From NCBI GenBank assembly GCA_965279705.1, contig OZ257257.1, positions 2,542,001-2,606,000 of the forward strand: 64,000 nt of DNA, written 5' to 3'. The stretch is from Stagnimonas sp965279705 (GTDB lineage Bacteria > Pseudomonadota > Gammaproteobacteria > Nevskiales > Nevskiaceae). Under the pieces are notes generated by a model, which saw only the letters and a program-made list of their open reading frames with translations, was not told where the DNA came from and did no database searches. The translations under genes and the position numbers were made by a program. Below, in pieces: positions 16,440 through 25,781 of this stretch. How positions within the stretch are numbered: the stretch's first letter is position 1; each line of letters begins with the position of its first letter.

Positions 16440-17258
16440 ATGAGCAAGACAAACAGCCCGACCACGATTGCACCCGCTCGCACCGCCTTGGTGACCGGTG
16501 CTTCGGCCGGCATCGGTGCGGCATTCGCTCGGCACCTGGCAAAGGAAGGCTATGACCTTTTGCTGGTTGCGCGGCGTGCGGATCGACTCGAACAGCTCGC
16601 GGCGGAGCTGACGCAGCAATATGGTGTGCGCTGCGGCACGTTCGCAGTCGACTTGGCTCACTCGACGGCACCGGCGGCGATTGTCGATTTCGCGCAGACG
16701 AAGGGCCTGAGTATTGATGTCCTGATCAACAACGCCGGCTTGTCTGGAAGCACTGCATTTGCGACGACACCCTGGCCCAATCTGGCTGCGGAAATCCAGC
16801 TGATGGTGACCGCCGTGACCGAGCTCTGCCATCTGCTGATTCCTGGAATGGTGGCGCGTCGCTGGGGGCGCATCGTCAATGTGTCTTCCATCGCGGCGCT
16901 GTCTCCGCCCGGCGCCAGCCTGCTCTACACCGGCATCAAGAGCTACGTTCTCAACATGTCGCAGTCTCTCGATATGGAGCTGAAGCCCCAAGGCGTTCAC
17001 GTGACGGCGCTGTGCCCTGGATTCACCCGCAGTGAGTTTCACGATGCGATGGGCACACGCAGCGCGGCCGACAAGCTGCCGGCCATTCTTTGGCAGGAGC
17101 CAGCGGATGTAGTGAGTGAGGCCTGGCGCGCGGTGATGAAAGGCAAGCCAATCTGTGTGCCCGGCACCGTCAATAAGCTGTTGGCGGGCAGTGTCAGGCC
17201 GTTGCCACTGGCGCTTCAATACCAGCTCGGGAATCGACTCAATCCATTCAAGAATTGA
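16440..17258 (+). CDS. Short-chain dehydrogenase/reductase
   Basis: The 272-residue protein is taken from the ATG at 16440 with AAGGA upstream; a longer frame from 16347 lies inside the hydrolase gene. The classical SDR motifs are TGASAGIG (cofactor loop), VLINNAGLSG, the catalytic Ser in VNVSSIAALS and Tyr-x-x-x-Lys in LLYTGIKSYV. The Arg-Arg after the second strand (LLLVARRADRL) favours NADP(H). The C-terminal part resembles the DltE/YqjQ type. It should reduce or oxidise a ketone/alcohol in the same pathway as the preceding hydrolase. Confidence 0.88.
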   Translation: MSKTNSPTTIAPARTALVTGASAGIGAAFARHLAKEGYDLLLVARRADRLEQLAAELTQQYGVRCGTFAVDLAHSTAPAAIVDFAQTKGLSIDVLINNAGLSGSTAFATTPWPNLAAEIQLMVTAVTELCHLLIPGMVARRWGRIVNVSSIAALSPPGASLLYTGIKSYVLNMSQSLDMELKPQGVHVTALCPGFTRSEFHDAMGTRSAADKLPAILWQEPADVVSEAWRAVMKGKPICVPGTVNKLLAGSVRPLPLALQYQLGNRLNPFKN

Positions 17259-17419
17259 TGGTGGACGGCTGCTTCTGGCACTTACCAGCCCCAATACCAG
17301 CACGAACGCTTTCAAGCATTCATCAAACGACTTCTAGGCCTTTATTCGTCAGCACGACCAGCCACCGGCTAGAAAAATCGCAGGGCCGAAGCGTTAGGGT
17401 GCAGCGGCTCGCACAGGCT

Positions 17420-17653
17420 TCATTCCGGCAGGCGCGCAAATCGTGGCTGCGCTTGGCCATCGACCTCAATCAACTCGAAGAACATCTCATAGGGACGCAC
17501 CCAGAGGCCGGTCTGGTTGTAGAGCGGGCGGTAGAGCAGCAGAGGCCCCAGCGTTTCGCTGTGCCGGGCTACACCCATCACCTCGTACTCGCCACCTTTG
17601 TAGTGGCGATAACGTCCGGGTTTGGCTTCAGGCAGCGGCGGCAGCTGGCCCAT
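17420..17653 (-). CDS. DUF1653-domain protein
   Basis: The 77-residue protein from the ATG at 17653 is almost entirely the DUF1653 domain: KPGRYRHYKGGEYEVMGVAR, then HSETLGPLLLYRPLYN, LWVRPYEMFFE and a C-terminal FARLPE. The fold is a small beta-rich domain of unknown function, often found alone or fused to other domains. It starts two bases after the rlmB stop, so it is the last gene of the rnr-OmpA-rlmB group. A longer frame to 17743 only extends into rlmB. Confidence 0.85.
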   Translation of the reverse strand: MGQLPPLPEAKPGRYRHYKGGEYEVMGVARHSETLGPLLLYRPLYNQTGLWVRPYEMFFELIEVDGQAQPRFARLPE

Positions 17654-17655
17654 GC

Positions 17656-18438
17656 TCAGCGCGCGGCACCCACACTCTTCTTGCCACCCGGTTTGCCCTT
17701 GGACTTGCCGGGCTGACGCTGCCGGAACGCCTCGTACAGGCACACCGCTGCGGCCACCGAAACGTTGAGACTTTCGATTTTGCCGACCATGGGAATCTGC
17801 ACCAGACGGTCGCAGGTCTCGCCCGTGAGTCGGCGCAGACCTTCGCCCTCGCCGCCCATCACCAGCACGGTCGGGCCGGTGAGATCCACGTCGTAGATCG
17901 AGTCTTCTACTTCGCCAGCGAGGCCGGTCACCCAGTAGCCGAGGCCTTTGAGTTTTTCCAGCGTGCGGACGAGGTTGGTGACCGCCATGACAGGCACGCG
18001 CTCGGCAGCACCGGCCGCGGCCTTGCGGGCCACCGGGGTCAGGCCAACGGCGCGATCCTTGGGGATGATGACGGCGGTCACACCCACGGCCTCTGCCGTG
18101 CGCAGGCAGGCGCCGAGATTGTGTGGGTCCTGCACACCGTCGAGCACCAGCACCAGGCGATCTGGCGTGGCGGGCAAGTCGAGTGCGTCTTCGCCGTGAT
18201 AGTCGGCTGCTTCGACGGCAGCGATCACGCCCTGATGGCGCAGGCCGGGAGCGAACATGTCGAGCTGGTCCTTTGAGACCGTTCGCACGGTGACGCTGCG
18301 GCGCTGCGCGAGCGCCAGTATCGCGACCATGCGGGCATCCTTGCGGCCTGCCAGCACGAGAATCTCGCGCGGTGTTTTCTCTGCGTCGTTGATCGCGGCT
18401 TCGACGGCATGAAAGCCGCCGATGTAGGTTTCAGCCAT
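17656..18438 (-). CDS. rlmB: 23S rRNA (guanosine-2'-O-)-methyltransferase RlmB
   Basis: The 260-residue protein has an N-terminal SpoU substrate-binding domain (YIGGFHAVEAAIND through EILVLAGRKD) and a C-terminal SPOUT trefoil-knot domain with all three motifs: LDGVQDPHNLGACLRTAEA, LVMGGEGEGL and IPMVGKIESLNVSVAAAV. RlmB methylates G2251 of 23S rRNA using SAM. The ATG at 18438 has GGGGAC upstream; the longer frame to 18507 runs into the terminator region. The C-terminal tail is lysine/glycine-rich. The order rnr then rlmB is conserved in gammaproteobacteria, here with an OmpA-type gene between them. Confidence 0.95.
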   Translation of the reverse strand: MAETYIGGFHAVEAAINDAEKTPREILVLAGRKDARMVAILALAQRRSVTVRTVSKDQLDMFAPGLRHQGVIAAVEAADYHGEDALDLPATPDRLVLVLDGVQDPHNLGACLRTAEAVGVTAVIIPKDRAVGLTPVARKAAAGAAERVPVMAVTNLVRTLEKLKGLGYWVTGLAGEVEDSIYDVDLTGPTVLVMGGEGEGLRRLTGETCDRLVQIPMVGKIESLNVSVAAAVCLYEAFRQRQPGKSKGKPGGKKSVGAAR

Positions 18439-18449
18439 TAGTTTGTCCC

Positions 18450-18491
18450 CGGAAATAAGAAAGCGGGGCTGGCCGTAAGGCCAACCCCGCT
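18450..18491 (-). terminator. Rho-independent terminator after the OmpA-type lipoprotein gene
   Basis: On the minus strand AGCGGGGTTGGCC pairs across TTAC with GGCCAGCCCCGCT, with one bulged T, followed by TTTCTTATTT. It lies between the OmpA-type gene and rlmB and would reduce read-through into rlmB. Confidence 0.8.
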
Positions 18492-18507
18492 GGATACAGT
18501 ACTCCAA

Positions 18508-18552
18508 CCACCCGGTTATCTGGGTGATTTAGCCACCCAGATAACCGGGTGG
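18508..18552 (-). repeat. Perfect 19-bp inverted repeat spanning a stop codon
   Basis: The 19-base arm at 18508-18526 (ending in TCTGGGTG) is the exact reverse complement of 18534-18552, with a 7-base loop (18527-18533). The stem includes the last codons (PPGYLGG) and the loop contains most of the stop codon of the OmpA-type gene. It precedes the T-tailed terminator by about 16 bases, so the transcript ends in two consecutive hairpins. Confidence 0.85.
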
Positions 18553-19224
18553 TGTGTAAGCGGCCTGCTCATTGCCCTGCACGATGGCCTTGAGAACGAT
18601 GTCGACACGACGATTGCGCGGCTCGTTGACGTTATCGGCAGTGCGAACCAGCAACTCGCGCTCACCACGGCCTTCCTGGCGGATGCGCTGTACCGGCACG
18701 CCGCGGCTGGCGAGGTAGTTGGCCACGCTCCCGGCGCGGCGCTCGCTGAGCGACTGGTTGGTGGCATCGCTACCGACACTGTCGGTATGGCCCACGACGT
18801 GGATGACAGTGCTGTTGAAGTCCGTGATGGTGGTGGCCAGCTTGTCGAGTGCGGCCATAGCCTGCGGTTTAAGCACGGCGGCACCGGTGTCGAAGGTCAC
18901 GTCGGCGGCGACGGCGACGTTGAGAGAACCATCAGCCATGGTGTTGACGCTGAGCTGGCTGTTGGCTTCTTCGGCGGCGAGCTTGCGCTTCAGCTCCGCA
19001 CGCTGGCGATCCATGTAGTTGCCTACCGCACCACCGGCCAGGGCACCCACCAGCGCACCGACGATCGGCGCGCCATCCGCACCGCTCACCTGCTTGCCGA
19101 TGATGGCGCCAGCTACCGCACCACCGCCTGCGCCGATCTTGCCGCTGCGGTTGGGGTCGTCGGTGACGCAACCGGCAGCGAGGGTGGCGACTACTGCCGC
19201 GACGAGGGTTTTCTGGAACAGCAT
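18529..19224 (-). CDS. OmpA-family glycine-zipper lipoprotein (YiaD-like)
   Basis: The 231-residue protein from the ATG at 19224 (GCGGAGAT upstream) has a lipoprotein signal ending in TLAAGC. A glycine-zipper membrane segment follows (residues about 29-70, repeated GAxxGxxxG), then an Arg/Lys-rich helix, then an OmpA_C peptidoglycan-binding domain with the motif VVGHTDSVGSDATNQSLSERRA and NRRVDIVLKA. This layout matches YiaD/Pal-like envelope proteins that anchor the membrane to peptidoglycan. It begins four bases after the rnr stop, so it is co-transcribed with rnr. Its 3' end forms part of a strong inverted repeat. Confidence 0.88.
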   Translation of the reverse strand: MLFQKTLVAAVVATLAAGCVTDDPNRSGKIGAGGGAVAGAIIGKQVSGADGAPIVGALVGALAGGAVGNYMDRQRAELKRKLAAEEANSQLSVNTMADGSLNVAVAADVTFDTGAAVLKPQAMAALDKLATTITDFNSTVIHVVGHTDSVGSDATNQSLSERRAGSVANYLASRGVPVQRIRQEGRGERELLVRTADNVNEPRNRRVDIVLKAIVQGNEQAAYTPPGYLGG

Positions 19225-19228
19225 GGGC

Positions 19229-21931
19229 TTATCTCCGCTTCTTGTTGTTGCGATTGCCGGGACGCTGCGAGGAAGACTCGCCGCGTGGCGACTTGCCTTT
19301 GCCTTGCGGCTGTTGCCGACGAGCATTGGGCTGCGAGGAGTCTTTGTGGCTGCGCTGAACGTTTTCTGAACTACGGCCCTGCGTGCCCTGCTCGGCGGGC
19401 ACGAGGTCGATCTTGCGTTCTTCAAGATTGACCCGCGCCACCTGCACCTTGATCGGCTGGCCGAGCACGAAGCGGCGGCCATTGCGCTTGCCCACCAGCG
19501 CCTGCGTGGGTTTGTCGAACACGAACTGGTCTTCGCCCAGGCTGCTGACGTGCACGAGACCATCGATGTAGAGGCCGGTGAGATCGACGAACAAGCCAAA
19601 GCTCGTCACGCTCGACACCACGCCATCGAAGACATCACCGACGCGGTGGCTCATGAACTCGCACTTGAGCCAGCTCGACACATCGCGGGTGGCCTCATCA
19701 GCGCGGCGCTCGGTGCCGGAGCAATGCAGGCCGAGCGCCTCCATGGTTTCCATCGAGTAGTCGAAGTCCTTCGGCTTGCCCTTTTTCAGCACGTGCTTGA
19801 TGGCACGGTGCAGCAAGAGATCGGGGTAACGACGGATCGGCGAGGTGAAGTGCGCGTAGTGCTCCAGTGCCAGGCCAAAGTGACCCAGCGCCTCCGGTGC
19901 ATAGCGCGCCTGCGACATCGTGCGCAGCACCATCATGTGGATCAGCCCGGTATCGGGTCGGCCCTTGGCCTGCTCGGTGACCTTGGCGAAATCGCCGGCC
20001 GCCGGCTTTTCACCACCACCCAGACTCAGCGCGCGGCCGCCGAGGAACTCGCGCAGCATGGTCACGCGCATCGGGTCCGGCTGTTCGTGTACGCGGTGCA
20101 GCGTCGGCGTTTCCTTGGCGGCGACGAACATCGCTGCCTGCACGTTGGCGGCGATCATGCACTCCTCGATCATCCGGTGCGCCTTGTTGCGCTGCACCGG
20201 GTAGATGCTCTCGATCTTGGAGTCTTCGGTGAAGGCGAACTTGGTCTCCTGCCCTTCGAAGTCGATCGCGCCGCGCTTGACGCGAGCCTTGAACAGCACC
20301 TCGAACACTTCTTCCAGTGCCTTCAGATGCGGCAGGATTTTCTTGTTCGCCACTGCCTGCTCACCCTTGGGGTTGGCAAGCATGTCGGCCACGTCTTCGT
20401 AGATCAGTCGGGCGTGACTGTTCATCACGCCTTCGTAGAACTTGGCACCGGTGATCTCGCCCGCGCTGCTGATGCGCATCTCGCAAACCATGCAGAGGCG
20501 ATCGACATGCGGGTTGAGCGAGCACAGGCCGTTACTGAGTTTCTCGGGCAGCATCGGGATGACGCGGCGCGGGAAATACACAGAGGTGCCGCGCTTCTGC
20601 GCTTCATCATCGAGCGGGCTGCCAACCTTCACGTAGCTCGACACATCGGCGATGGCGACGATCAGCTTGTAGCCACCGCGGATTTTCTCCTTGCTGGCGT
20701 AGACGGCATCGTCGAAGTCGCGGGCGTCGGCGCCGTCGATGGTGACCAGCGGCAGCTTGCGGATGTCGACACGGCCTTTGCTCGTGGCATCAGACTCGCT
20801 GACGGTGGGCGCGATGGCTTTGGCCTCGGCCTCCACTTCCACAGGCCACTCGTACGGCAGGTCGTGGCGGCGCAAGGCGATCTCGATTTCGAGGCCTGGT
20901 GCCAGATGCTCGCCGATCACCTCGGTCACGCGGCCGATCATGGTGCCGCGCCCACCGGGCACGGTGATGATCTCGGCACGCACCACCTGGCCGATCTTGG
21001 CACCGGCGAGGTCGCCGGTCTGTATCTGCAACTCGAAAGGCTGGGCCTTCTGGTTGTCGGGCGTGAGCCACCAACGTCCATCCTCCTGCCGCAAACGGCC
21101 GACTGCGAAGCGCGGCGCGGTACTGACCATGGCGATGAACTCGCCCGCCAGACGTCCACTGTGATCGACCTCGACGATGCGCACGCGCGCACGGTCGCCG
21201 GTCATCAGCCCGCGCATCTCGCGGGCGGGCAGAAACACGTCTTCGCCGCCATCGAGCTTAGGCTCTGGTACCACGAAGCCGAAGCCATCGCGATGCGCAC
21301 TGACCTTGCCCGTGAGTTCGAGCCCGACGCGGGCACTCGATTTGGTTTTGCCTGCCGCCGCGGGTGGCACTGACACGGTCGCCAGTTTGGGCAGAAATAC
21401 TTCCGGCGCGATGGGAGCAGTCGCTTTGGCTTTGGCGACGCGCGGCACTTCTGCCGCTTTCACCGGTGCGGCGGTTTTGACCGACGCCTTGGGCGGTTCG
21501 CTGGGTTTGGCAGCTGGCTTTGGCGCGGTGCGCATGACCGCCGGTGGCGGCACGGACTGTATGGGGGTTGGCACCTGCGGCAAGCCGGCAGCACCCGAAG
21601 CAGCAGGCACCAGGCGGCCGCGGCGATCCAGCACCGCCTGCCCTGCCCGCACAAGTTCGAGCAGGCGCTTTTCGAGCGCATTCTGATCCGGCAGTTTCTT
21701 GAGGTCGAAAAAGCCGATCAGGTCATCGAGTGACGAGGGCTGCGCTTTGAGACGCGCGAGAATTGCATCAGCCGTCGGCGCGTTGGCCGTGCGGGGCTGA
21801 GGGGGTGCGTGCTGCACCCGGTTGGCAGGTGCCGGCTGCACCAGACCCGGCACGAAGTCCTGCTTCCAGGGCTCCTGCTCGTCCTTCTCGTTGTGGCGGT
21901 TGCGGTCGTAGGGGTTCTTTCTTTTTTTCAT
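19229..21931 (-). CDS. rnr: Ribonuclease R
   Basis: About 900 residues, long for the family. A TTG two codons before the chosen ATG (21931) is also possible. Order: basic start, winged-helix-like N-terminus (residues about 45-110), an Ala/Pro/Lys-rich linker (about 115-195), cold-shock/OB domains (VSAHRDGFGFVVPEP), the RNB catalytic domain with the metal-binding Asp cluster in IDGADARDFDDAVYA, an S1 domain (GDVFDGVVSSVTSFGLFVDL) and a Lys/Arg/Gln-rich tail that helps unwind structured RNA. RNase R is a processive 3'-5' exoribonuclease active in RNA quality control. It heads the rnr, OmpA-type, rlmB, DUF1653 group. Confidence 0.95.
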   Translation of the reverse strand: MKKRKNPYDRNRHNEKDEQEPWKQDFVPGLVQPAPANRVQHAPPQPRTANAPTADAILARLKAQPSSLDDLIGFFDLKKLPDQNALEKRLLELVRAGQAVLDRRGRLVPAASGAAGLPQVPTPIQSVPPPAVMRTAPKPAAKPSEPPKASVKTAAPVKAAEVPRVAKAKATAPIAPEVFLPKLATVSVPPAAAGKTKSSARVGLELTGKVSAHRDGFGFVVPEPKLDGGEDVFLPAREMRGLMTGDRARVRIVEVDHSGRLAGEFIAMVSTAPRFAVGRLRQEDGRWWLTPDNQKAQPFELQIQTGDLAGAKIGQVVRAEIITVPGGRGTMIGRVTEVIGEHLAPGLEIEIALRRHDLPYEWPVEVEAEAKAIAPTVSESDATSKGRVDIRKLPLVTIDGADARDFDDAVYASKEKIRGGYKLIVAIADVSSYVKVGSPLDDEAQKRGTSVYFPRRVIPMLPEKLSNGLCSLNPHVDRLCMVCEMRISSAGEITGAKFYEGVMNSHARLIYEDVADMLANPKGEQAVANKKILPHLKALEEVFEVLFKARVKRGAIDFEGQETKFAFTEDSKIESIYPVQRNKAHRMIEECMIAANVQAAMFVAAKETPTLHRVHEQPDPMRVTMLREFLGGRALSLGGGEKPAAGDFAKVTEQAKGRPDTGLIHMMVLRTMSQARYAPEALGHFGLALEHYAHFTSPIRRYPDLLLHRAIKHVLKKGKPKDFDYSMETMEALGLHCSGTERRADEATRDVSSWLKCEFMSHRVGDVFDGVVSSVTSFGLFVDLTGLYIDGLVHVSSLGEDQFVFDKPTQALVGKRNGRRFVLGQPIKVQVARVNLEERKIDLVPAEQGTQGRSSENVQRSHKDSSQPNARRQQPQGKGKSPRGESSSQRPGNRNNKKRR

Positions 21932-22013
21932 TGACAAGCCTAGGGGGCGACACGATACTGCGCGCCCTTGATTGTGGGGCCAAAAGCCCTTGCAGATGGG
22001 GTTTCAGTAAAAA

Positions 22014-22098
<85 letters not shown>

Positions 22099-22105
22099 AC
22101 AAACA

Positions 22106-22130
22106 AACCCAGCCTCCGGCTGGGTTTTTT
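22106..22130 (+). terminator. Rho-independent terminator of tRNA-Leu
   Basis: AACCCAGCC-TCC-GGCTGGGTT followed by TTTT; a perfect 9-bp stem with a 3-base loop eight bases after the tRNA CCA end. Confidence 0.92.
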
Positions 22131-22139
22131 GTTGAGCGC

Positions 22140-22544
22140 TTAACCATTAAGCAAAACAGTTATGGTCAACGAGAGCTCAACGCGCTGCTTTTTAGGCAGT
22201 TGCTTTGCAAGCGCCGCAGCATCCTCAAGAAAGCTCTGCACACTAACTTTGCGTGAGCGATTCCGTGGAAGCGGCTCAATGACTGACCAGTCGCCATATG
22301 AATTTTTTAGCGTAAGGCGAGGAACATCTAACTCTTCACACGCCCTACCAAGGGTATTCGTAAGTGTTTCCAACTTACTTTTTTGTTCTTTGGCGTTATC
22401 AGCAGAGGCTAGCCAAACTTCTTTGGCTACTTCCGCAAACTCATCAGCATCTTCTCGAAGTACTTCAAGAACGAGCGCTTTAAGCTTTCCGCGCTCGGCA
22501 CCATTAAGAAGAACGTGGACTAGAAGATTCTGTCGCTTATTCAT
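22140..22544 (-). CDS. Hypothetical protein, low-GC, next to tRNA-Leu
   Basis: A 134-residue, highly charged and probably helical cytosolic protein that I do not recognise. It starts MNKRQNLLVHVLLNG and has a repeated Leu/Ala/Glu pattern (LKALVLEVLREDADEFAEVAKEVW), then a segment LPRNRSRKVSVQSFLEDAAALAKQLPKKQ. By eye its base composition is clearly less GC-rich than the flanking purA and rnr, and codon use differs (AAG/TTA/AAT frequent), suggesting acquisition. It lies between the tRNA-Leu terminator and purA, a common insertion spot. The ribosome-binding site (CAAGGT just before ATG) is poorly spaced. Confidence 0.6.
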   Translation of the reverse strand: MNKRQNLLVHVLLNGAERGKLKALVLEVLREDADEFAEVAKEVWLASADNAKEQKSKLETLTNTLGRACEELDVPRLTLKNSYGDWSVIEPLPRNRSRKVSVQSFLEDAAALAKQLPKKQRVELSLTITVLLNG

Positions 22545-22564
22545 ACCTTGCTAGTCTGCTAGCA

Positions 22565-23890
<1,326 letters not shown>

Positions 23891-23900
23891 TTCTTCTTCC

Positions 23901-24896
23901 CTATTTAGCGATGGGCTCAACGCCCAGTCGAAGCAATTCGTTTACATCAGCCGAGAAGCCCGTGGCCGGACGGCTCAAGCCAAACTCGCCACCAACCCCA
24001 TCGTATCGACCACCGCGCGCCAACTCGCGGCCGTGGCCGGGCACGAAGGCCGCGAACACCAAGCCGGTGTGGTAACGCGCACCGCGCAGCTCAGCGAGAT
24101 CGAGATGGATCGGCAGCGTCGGTTGGCTCTTTTGCAGCATGGCAATCACTTGTTCGAGTGAGACCACCGCTGCTGCCACGCCTTCACCGAATGAAGAGAG
24201 CGTGTCGCGCGCGCGTTGCAGCACCGTGACGTCGCCATGCAGCGTCATCAGCGTGGCCAGTGCGGTCTGCGCCTGCGCACTCAGACCGCGTGCGGCAACG
24301 AAGCCCGACAGCTCCGGCAGCGATTTGCGCTGCAAGAGATCGAACAGGTCCGCTTCGTCATCCGTCTTCAACTCGATGCCGGCGGTGACGGCGCGATAGA
24401 CACCGACATGGCCGAGATCGAGATGCACTTCTGCAACGCCTGCCAAGCGCAAGGTGTCGAGCATCAGGTTCAGCACTTCCAGATCGGCTGCGAAAGTCGC
24501 ATCACCAAACAACTCGCAACCCACCTGACGCGGCGAGCGGGGGCCGCCGAGCGCGTCCGGTTTGGTGCGCAGCACGGTGCCGAGATAGCAGAGGCGCACC
24601 ACCGCTTGCTCGGCAAAGTGACGCGCGGCAATGCGTGCAGCCTGCGGCGTCATGTCACTGCGCAGGCCCAACAGTCGGCCACTCGCTGGGTCAGTGAGCT
24701 TGAAGGTGACGCTGTCCATATCCGCGCCCACGCCCGTCAGCAAAGAGTCGAGGTGTTCGAGGAAAGGCGGCAGAATCAGTTCGTAACGCGCAGCACGATA
24801 GTGATCGAGCAGCGTGCGGCGCAACGCTTCAGCGCGCCACGCAGCTTTCGGCAGGGATTCCTCCATGCCATCGGGCAACATCCACAACTTGCTCAT
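23901..24896 (-). CDS. hisZ: ATP phosphoribosyltransferase regulatory subunit HisZ
   Basis: The 331-residue protein from the ATG at 24896 (MSKLWMLPDG) is a class-II aminoacyl-tRNA-synthetase-like domain without an anticodon-binding domain. It has LPDGMEESLPKAAWRAEALR, YELILPPFLEHLDSLLTG, the motif-2-like FKLTDPASGRLLGLRSDMTPQ (long run; core LRSDMTPQ) and late-motif RGGRYDGVGGEFGL. HisZ forms a complex with short-form HisG and is required for feedback-controlled ATP-PRT activity in histidine biosynthesis. The gene lies between hflC and purA, as in Pseudomonas. An earlier ATG (24920) would overlap hflC and lacks support. Confidence 0.92.
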   Translation of the reverse strand: MSKLWMLPDGMEESLPKAAWRAEALRRTLLDHYRAARYELILPPFLEHLDSLLTGVGADMDSVTFKLTDPASGRLLGLRSDMTPQAARIAARHFAEQAVVRLCYLGTVLRTKPDALGGPRSPRQVGCELFGDATFAADLEVLNLMLDTLRLAGVAEVHLDLGHVGVYRAVTAGIELKTDDEADLFDLLQRKSLPELSGFVAARGLSAQAQTALATLMTLHGDVTVLQRARDTLSSFGEGVAAAVVSLEQVIAMLQKSQPTLPIHLDLAELRGARYHTGLVFAAFVPGHGRELARGGRYDGVGGEFGLSRPATGFSADVNELLRLGVEPIAK

Positions 24897-24900
24897 GCGC

Positions 24901-25770
24901 TTAAGGCGTGCCGCCACCATTGAAGGCGCGGAAGAACTCGCCCTTGGGCTCGATTACCAGCACATCGTTCGGGCCACCGATGGAATCCTTGTAAGCACCC
25001 ATCGAGCGGTAGAACTTGTAAAACTCGGCATCGGCACCGTAGGCCTTGGCATAGATCTCAGCCGCTTTGGCATCGCCTTCACCACGCAGTTTTTCGGCAT
25101 CGCGGTAGGCATCGGCCACCGTCACCTGGGCATCGCGGTCGGCATTGGCGCGAATCTTTTCGCCCTCTTCAGCGCCCTTGGCGCGCAGCTCGGTGGCAAC
25201 CCGCGTGCGCTCGGCGCGCATGCGGTCGTAAACCGAATCACTCACTTCGCGCGGCAGGTTGATGGACTTGATGCGCACGTCGATGATTTCGATGCCCAGT
25301 TCCTTCACCTTTTCTTTGGCTTCGGTTTCCAGCGCCTGCATCATCGAAACGCGGTCAGTGTTGATCGCCTGCTGGATGGTGCGCGAGCCGAACTGGCTGC
25401 GCAGGCCGGAGTTCAAGATGCCGGAGAGACGATCTGCCGCGACGATTTCCTGCCCGCCGGTTGAGCGGTAGTACTGCGTCGGGTCAGCAATGCGCCACTT
25501 GATGTAGCTGTCGACCTCGACGTTCTTCTTCTCGGCGGTCAGGAAGTTCTCGGTCGCGTTGTCCAGCTCCTGAATGCGGCCATCGAAGCGGCGCACGGAC
25601 TGCATGAAGGGCAGCTTGAAATGCAGGCCCGGCAGGTAGTCGGCGCGCTTCAACTCACCGAGCTGAAACAGCACGGCGCGTTCGCGTTGGTCGACGATAA
25701 AGGCGGTATTTGCAATCGCCAGCAGTATGAAAGCGGCAATGAAGAAAAACGGCATGGTGCGGTCTTGCAT
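24901..25770 (-). CDS. hflC: SPFH protein HflC, protease modulator
   Basis: The 289-residue protein has an N-terminal membrane anchor (PFFFIAAFILLAIANTAFIV) followed by the SPFH/band-7 domain, with VDQRERAVLFQLGE and the coiled coil rich in Ala/Glu (GEKIRANADRDAQVTVADA). AAGGA lies eight bases upstream. HflC and HflK form a periplasm-facing complex that holds FtsH and controls its access to membrane substrates. The C-terminus (VIEPKGEFFRAF) matches the family. It follows hflK after 11 bases. The DUF2065 gene found after hflC in some gammaproteobacteria is absent here. Confidence 0.95.
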   Translation of the reverse strand: MQDRTMPFFFIAAFILLAIANTAFIVDQRERAVLFQLGELKRADYLPGLHFKLPFMQSVRRFDGRIQELDNATENFLTAEKKNVEVDSYIKWRIADPTQYYRSTGGQEIVAADRLSGILNSGLRSQFGSRTIQQAINTDRVSMMQALETEAKEKVKELGIEIIDVRIKSINLPREVSDSVYDRMRAERTRVATELRAKGAEEGEKIRANADRDAQVTVADAYRDAEKLRGEGDAKAAEIYAKAYGADAEFYKFYRSMGAYKDSIGGPNDVLVIEPKGEFFRAFNGGGTP

Positions 25771-25781
25771 GGCTGGGGTCC

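Noticed and set aside
19550..21373. 607-codon plus-strand ORF opposite rnr
   Set aside because: Runs antisense to the conserved RNase R catalytic domain, has no family match and is typical of high-GC shadow frames.
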